NCBI GenBank assembly: GCA_963922205.1
Contig: CAWUHX010000244.1
Location: 310,001-374,000 of the forward strand
Length of the DNA: 64,000 nt
Reading direction: 5' to 3'
Source: Romanomermis culicivorax
Lineage: Eukaryota > Nematoda > Enoplea > Mermithida > Mermithidae
Below, one piece after another: positions 58,801 to 64,000 of this stretch. Positions within the stretch are counted from its first letter, which is position 1, and each line of letters begins with the position of its first letter. Position numbers and translations under genes: made by a program. The notes beneath the pieces were generated by a model, which was not told the origin of the DNA, searched no databases, and worked only from the letters and a program-made list of their open reading frames with translations.

Positions 58801-59319
58801 TCACCTGGTCAATCGTCCAAAATGTTCACGTGGTACAAATTGCATCGAATATATGCCGCCGAAAATGAGCCACGATAAACAAATTGATATTTGAACCCGT
58901 CGTTTGGAAAAGTATACAGACAATTGGTCATTTTTACATAAAGTCAAAAAACGGCTATAAGCTATGAAGCAAAAAAAGCAACAACCCGGGTGCCAACCCA
59001 AATTTAGAGCGAAAGCGAACCAATTCTCTAAATGCGGGTGCGATTCGTAGACGTTCGGGCACAGAGTGAAAAAAATTGTGCCCAGGGAAATGCATATCAG
59101 GGCGAAAACGTCGGCAATAGCCAATTGAATCATGTAGGAATAAGTTGGACTATCGTAGTCACTTTGGTGTCTGGCTTTTATATAGGCGACTGTGACATTA
59201 GCAATGATTCCGGGTACGCCTAGAGTCAATGCTGATGCGACTAAGATCACTCTCGGCAGGCCATCGTTCGAATTCAGTTGTGAAATTTCAGTTATGTTGT
59301 CTGCTATACCCACGTTCAT
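55875..59319 (-). CDS. seven-transmembrane receptor, rhodopsin-like (receptor 2)
   Basis: Paralogue of receptor 1 with the same structure. The first visible exon is 58805-59319, preceded by acceptor TTTTTCAG, starting MNVGIADNITE with a possible glycosylation site at N8. The second is 55875-56255. They join AG|GTGAGT to TTTCAG|G in phase 2 at the same T-R-W codon; the intron is 2.5 kb. TM1 holds N41, TM2 D70, TM3 ends in YSRF, and TM4 has W150. The second exon gives TM5-TM7 with a conserved basic EVKLFLQ segment before TM6 and an intact NPLIY motif. The donor AA|GTTAGT follows ILNK. The C-terminal exon is missing; a candidate acceptor near 55634 would add a very short tail, which is uncertain. 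Function as for receptor 1: a membrane receptor of unknown ligand. Confidence 0.8.
56370..56655 (+). repeat. dispersed repeat shared with 25.2-25.6 kb
   Basis: Shares AAATCAAG minisatellite-like text and the end GATTTCTGAGGTCATGGCTTG (about 56631-56652) with 25190-25610. It lies in the receptor 2 intron. Confidence 0.5.
58360..58765 (+). repeat. GCTGGGGGTCA repeat family (copy 3)
   Basis: Collinear with 22812-23185: CCCAGCAGATTTGACC, an AAGAAGATGA stretch, then TGTTAGAAGGTC...TTTCTATACCACCCCC and GCC-AACCAGAATTC. It ends about 40 bp from the receptor 2 donor site. Confidence 0.5.
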
Positions 59320-59649
59320 TTTCGATGATCTGAAAAATCATTCGTAAAATGATGAAACCAATTTTGTATAGTTTTATCATAGTTTACTTGCACCAGAGGC
59401 CGTTTCCTCAAAGATCCGGAACTTAATTTGTCAGGGAAATTGGCAGTTCGTTGATGAAATTCCAGAACTTCATTGACAATTATTTTTGGGGGTTTCCGAA
59501 AGAAAATTTCGTTGAAGAGATTTCATGCAATAAATGTTTGGTTGATTGACAAAATTTTCTAATTTTCTTGGTGAAATGTGGCTCTGAGTTTTTCAAAGCT
59601 CCCTAAATATTTTCCTGTCGAAATTTTTAACTTTTTGACGAAAAATAAA

Positions 59650-61060
59650 CTAGGCAGGTTCGAACCTCTTGTCACGTGCCAATGAATTTCGCTGAACGTC
59701 ACGTGATTCACATTACACTTTTTCGTTATGTTGTTCGCCACGTTTTGTGTTACAGTAATTCACATCAATTTTACGTTTCGTTTTTATAATTTTTACATGC
59801 AATTTCTGTGTGTACTTTTTTATGTTTCGTTTCTGTTTCACTTGCGCACTTTATTTCCGTTTCTATTTGTTATTTTGTTATACACGTAGACTACGGTATG
59901 TAACCCGCTAGTCAAGAATTTCCGTTAAAGATAAGCTCTCCAAGCTCATCGCTGTAATTGGAGCACAACGTGCACCTCTTATCAGTAAAAACTAGCGACG
60001 TTTCGCAATGTGAAACGCCTAGTTGGAAATTCTCACTAGATGACATTCCTATGCTAAGCATGGAGAGTGAAAACTCGCCCCAATGCTTAACGTAGTGAAC
60101 TGGAAAATGTCTATGTGACCATAGGCATCTTCTGCAGCAATTTCCGCTGCAGAAGTTAGCTTGGGGAGTGTTAACTCCACCCAAGGCATACTGTAGATTA
60201 CGGGGCCCTTTAAAAGGGCCTGTTTCGTTAGTTTTGCACTCATTTTTGGGCCTAATCGTCTTGTTGCGTTTTTACAGCCTGCATCCCGCCTTTGCCTTGC
60301 CTCGTCTTCATTATTATTATAATTTACATATTTCATCTGCATTCGCCGACCGTCAAATTATCTACATATTTCGCCTTCGGTCTCCCTTGCATTGCCAGTT
60401 ACCGTAACCCAACCGTAGGAGTTCACCCCCCCCCCCTGTCGCTGTTGATCAAGATCCCCTGTCGCCTCCTCGAGGAAACATTTGATACCCCCGCTCACCG
60501 ACCCGCAGCCGCATTACCCTCTACGCGGAATCGCTCGGATTGCCATTCCCGCTCCCTCGCCATCCATAGGACCCATGCTTTGACCCTTGAACCCGCGGCC
60601 CAGGGCCGAGTACTTTGAGAAGAGGATTTAGTGAGTCTTCTCAGGGGTTATTATTGTTGAGGGTATATTTGTGGGAATCCTTTTTAAGCTAGTTTTCCCT
60701 TGAGAGTACCCTCAGTAGAGAAAGCCCTCAGACCCTTAAGGTCAGGGCCAATAAGGGGATTTAGGTTAACAATCGGGTCTCCTACAGTATGCCATTCTGT
60801 GAATGGCACTGTCCCTCATTCCCAGTGAATGAGGACTAGGGATTGCCACCCCTGACCCGGCCGCGTTGTTCATTATTCTACAGCTGAACCCAAGGACAAG
60901 GCCGAGGTATGCCATAGGTTTTCCTGTGGTAGTACCAGCTGGGTTAGGTTCCCGAAGTAGACAACCATAAGCGAGCCACCCAAAGGGGTCACAGCATGCC
61001 ACTTGCAGTGACATGACCATATTTTCTATGAATATGGTATGGGTTATTACTCATCAATGT
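59650..61060 (-). repeat. 1.4-kb GC-richer dispersed repeat (copy 2)
   Basis: Inverted relative to 17270-18680. The 60342-60049 frame (minus strand) contains MSAKLTKQALLKGP...EDAYGHIDIFQFTT, matching the frame at 18135-18285. 61020-60800 gives LGFSCRIMNNAAGSG, comparable with LGFCCRVMDNAARLG at 17505-17560. Conservation of two peptides in order suggests a decayed coding element of unknown family. A run of C occurs at 60427. Confidence 0.6.
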
Positions 61061-61839
61061 GATTGTCCCACTTCGTTTAATGTGGCAGGGCTCCAAAATC
61101 TACTTAATGTGACACTCTCTAACTGTTCATAATAGTCGTTTTTTATTTTACAAAGAATAGGACAAACATCAATATTCCTCTTTAGTTATCCAAATGTTTT
61201 TTCTCAATTTTGTAATTTTCTTGTATTTTATGTTCTAATGTTTTAATGTGCTTAGCCGATTTTCTAAATTTTTATGTGTAATTTTTAGAATGGTAGCATA
61301 TGTTGTGTGGAAAATAATGGAAGAATATTTTAATGACGACCAAAATTTTAATATTTTTCCCAAAAACAGAATTTTTGGAGACAGAATGAATGATTTTGAT
61401 ATTCTTGATAACAGAAAATTTTATAAATGTTATCGTTTTGAAAGTAAATCAGTGAAAAATTATAATTTTTTTTTCATTTATAACTTTTTTTACATTTTAT
61501 TTTCACAAAGGAATGCTGATTTCTAATTCTACTTCCCCTTTGAGGCAATGCAAAACCTAGGAAAACAGATGAAGAAACGAAAAAAACAAAAAAAAATATA
61601 GTAACTGCTTAGACGAACCAGCAAAATTGAAAGCTTTTATGTTACTGCAAATCACAATGATCAATTCGTCAATGAATCGAAAATGGTTCGAAAGCTTTGT
61701 TAAAGCCAAAAAATGAGCTTCGAGAAATCTTGTCAACGAGTTGAAAAATTTAGCTGACAAACTTACTTCACTGATAAAATTTTTGTCGGCCTTGAGAAAC
61801 CGGCCCCATAGCTCACTTGCACCAGCTTGGATATTCACA

Positions 61840-62225
61840 AAATTTGTGATGTTGTTGAAGGACTTTCTGAGTGACGCCATAGCTGTCCCACCTATGGCCA
61901 ACATCTGGGTAGGTGGTAGGTGTGACCATCATAGCCAGGGCTGAACAAAAATGGCCGGGTTCGGAACCTGTGGATTGGCTGGAATATGTATCCTACTGCT
62001 GGAATGCTGTATGTTACCATAAAAGATCCTTCCCCTTTGGTGAAACAGGAGGGCATCTAGCATGGTGTGATGGAGATGTCAATGGTGTGATGGAGATGTC
62101 GCCCCAGGTCAATGTCTGAGTAGGTGTGACCATTTCAACCATGGTTCAAAAAAACTGGCTAGATTTGGAACCCCCCGATTCGTGGAAATATCAATCCTAT
62201 GGATGGATGTTACCATACAACAAGG
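61840..62225 (-). repeat. diverged 223-bp-family units
   Basis: One unit at 61850-62055 and a more decayed one to 62222, oriented like the 51.8-kb array (TGAGTGACGCCATAGCTGTC, GGTTCGGAACCTGTGGATTG). A perfect 20-bp tandem duplication around ATGGTGTGATGGAGATGTC lies at the junction (62058-62101). Confidence 0.65.
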
Positions 62226-62234
62226 GAAATTAAA

Positions 62235-62330
62235 GCCCTATCAAATGTAAAGTTGCTGACTGTCACCGATTCATTGAATTTAATCTGTGACAATCGGTGA
62301 CAGTCAGCGATTTTACCTATTCTTTCCTTA
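62235..62330. repeat. strong hairpin, GCTGACTGTCACCGATT
   Basis: GCTGACTGTCACCGATT and AATCGGTGACAGTCAGC are 17-base perfect complements separated by about 20 bases. Degenerate CAGTGACTGTCA motifs recur at 62829-62845 and 62935-62950, which may be the far arm of a foldback element spanning to about 62960. Confidence 0.6.
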
Positions 62331-62512
62331 AAATGGGGCAATGGGCCACAATCGCAAACCTGTTGCTTATTCACTAACTTTAATTTTTTAATGACCAAAA
62401 AAGGTTGCACATGAAAATATCAAAATAAACGTTTCTGCCCACACATGTGGATTGTACACTGTCACGTGTCGCACGGCCATACATCACCCCTTTGTAACTA
62501 TTGCAACACCAG

Positions 62513-62582
62513 CTCAGTAGTTCAATTGGAAGAACGCTGCACTATAGTCACATAGACCCGGGTTCGAATCCCGGTTGAGCAT
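62513..62582 (+). tRNA. tRNA-like sequence, doubtful gene
   Basis: A box TAGTTCAATTGG, a perfect D stem GTTC/GAAC, a perfect T stem CCGGG/CCCGG with B box GGTTCGAATCC, six of seven acceptor pairs (AGCTCAG with TTGAGCA), and a TTTTT run just downstream. The anticodon arm does not form a standard five-pair stem; the best alternative is CTAT/ATAG around AGTCAC (GTC, aspartate?). It may be a pseudogene, an intron-containing gene or a SINE head. It is not part of the three SINE families above. Confidence 0.4.
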
Positions 62583-62959
62583 CATTTTTCGAACAGTGTT
62601 TGGTGATGGTTACGATAGCAACGCGTTTACCCATTATGTGTCAACACCATGCACGCTGGATGTTTTTGAGGTGTTATATTAATTGGGCAAAGACTACCTT
62701 GTGATGCCTCGGGCAATCTTGACTTCCCATGGTTAGCACGTAAAAACTCCATGACAGTCCTCGAAATAGAACAATTTTATATTCCCCAGATTTCGTCCCA
62801 GATTCCTAAGATAAAAATCAGCAACAATCAGTGACTGTCAGCAGCAAAAATCCTGTGATTTTTCACTTCTGAATTGGTAAGATCCAAAACAATCAAATAT
62901 GAAATTTCTTTGAAATAGTTGATAATTGGTGACCATTAGTGACTGTCAATGGCAAAATA

Positions 62960-63925
62960 GTAACTATATGCACCCGTACACGAGGTAATAAGGGATGCCT
63001 CTCTAGAAAACATATACATCAAAGTATACTACCTAACTGCGCAAGGGTGAGTGTAGAAAGTATAGCCAATGATCCAAGTGATATAACCTGCTGGGTGATA
63101 CAGGTGCTGTAGAAAGTATAGTCGACAATGTGATATGATCGGAATTTTTTTGAATGTGCAGGGTGATATGGCGGGTGTAGAAAGTACGTCTGAAGTTTTA
63201 AAGCGTTAAATTCAATTTCAATGTAGAAAGTATGCCCGAAGCTTCTATGTGTAATATTCGACTTCCATGTAGAAAGTACGCTCAAAGCTTCAATGATTAA
63301 AATTTGACTTCCATGTAGAGAGAATGCCCGAAGTGTCAATGGGTTACGTTCAACCTCAATGTGCCTTGCCCTACTCATACATTGAAATTGATGGTACAAC
63401 GTCTCCCTCAAAAAAATTTTAGTGTGACTTTTAGAATTCAGCAATCTAGTTGTTTTACTCATTTTTTCACTATTTGACATTATTTGTGACATGTTTTTTG
63501 ACTAATCCCCTATCTTTGAGCATTGTTTTTGGGACACATTTTTCACTTTTCCCAGAAACGATCTCCCATTCGTATTTTTAGATTCTGAGTCGCAGTAAAA
63601 TTTTTTATGTAGGCTTTGTGTCATCAGTTCAATGTCAGAGTTGGTAGAGGTGTACTTCATGGAAGTAAAATCTTATCTACTGAAGCTCCAGGCGTACTCT
63701 CTAACCCCCCCATATCGTCCCGCAGGTTAATCAGATCGTATTACATCCTCGACTATACTTTCCACATTCCCTGTATCGTCTCACAGGTCATACAAATTTG
63801 GATCATCAGCTATATTTTCTACACCCCCTGTACTGCTTCACACAGTTAAGGCAGTATACTTTTATGTATATGTTTTGCACAGGGGTATCTTTTGTGTTCT
63901 CCAAGTAGGAACCTATATAACTACC
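62960..63925. mobile_element. long-inverted-repeat element with TGTAGAAAGTA motifs
   Basis: 62990-63410 and 63616-63905 are inverted relatives (AAAACATATACATCAAAGTA versus TACTTTTATGTATATGTTTT at the outer side). Each has several TGTAGAAAGTAYGCC repeats, and the short centre (63420-63610) contains TTTGGGACAC as in the 21.8-kb palindrome. Non-coding. Same family as 21370-22035. Confidence 0.65.
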
Positions 63926-64000
63926 CAAAATCCCTGGATTTTTTAACCTCTGAATTTTGCCTTCCCCATATTCTAACAATACTCCAAGCTAAGAGCCCGC

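Overview
The window looks like repeat-dominated, AT-rich nuclear DNA from a nematode. The main evidence is two interstitial arrays of the nematode telomere hexamer TTAGGC (6074-6322 and, on the other strand, 40836-40992). The gene density is very low, introns are long, and tRNA-derived SINEs and DNA transposons are nested inside one another. A large-genome nematode outside the compact rhabditids would fit; the species cannot be named from this sequence. I see no bacterial operon, rRNA, CRISPR array or intact transposase gene.

Host genes: only two are convincing. They are paralogous seven-transmembrane receptors, both on the minus strand: exons 28283-28794 and 24032-24415 for one, 58805-59319 and 55875-56255 for the other. 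Each has TM1-TM4 in one exon and TM5-TM7 in the next, with the same splice phase at the same codon. First and last exons were not found. Almost everything else in their neighbourhood is repeat.

Mobile layer: the striking feature is a group of about ten foldback elements. Their inverted arms are made of short tandem repeats (minisatellites), with a different repeat unit in each family: 1329-2180, 3397-4624, 5792-6703, 32132-33221, 33243-37400 (disrupted), 38726-39330, 40618-41168, 41436-42079, 42346-43412 and 44674-45702. Five are bounded by exact 9-10 bp target duplications. One carries a FLYWCH-like zinc-finger reading frame, which points to the Mutator (MULE) superfamily. Two carry a block of telomeric repeats as their core. 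Three have landed in one protein-coding pseudogene, which itself sits inside a TA-flanked transposon with inverted repeats of more than 500 bp (39793-44227).

Other mobile families: two mutually inverted hAT copies (29755-31602, 35293-37317) that act as empty-site controls for each other; PIF/Harbinger-like elements (5243-7142, 33535-34378); pogo/Tc1-type MITEs; three tRNA-derived SINE families, two of which occur as tandem multimers; a 223-bp unit in two opposed arrays (47.7 kb and 51.8 kb); a 1.4-kb GC-richer repeat in opposed copies (17.3 kb and 59.7 kb); and possible solo LTRs (15.4, 20.9 and 48.8 kb).

Layout: 0-9.7 kb nested MITEs, foldbacks and SINEs; 10.5-12.1 kb tRNA-SINE multimer; 12-23 kb dispersed repeats; 24-29 kb receptor 1; 29.7-37.4 kb hAT pair, foldbacks and PIF; 38.7-45.7 kb dense foldback cluster; 46-52.4 kb palindromic repeats and 223-bp arrays; 52.4-55.8 kb mostly featureless; 55.9-59.3 kb receptor 2; 59.7-64 kb repeats and a tRNA-like sequence.
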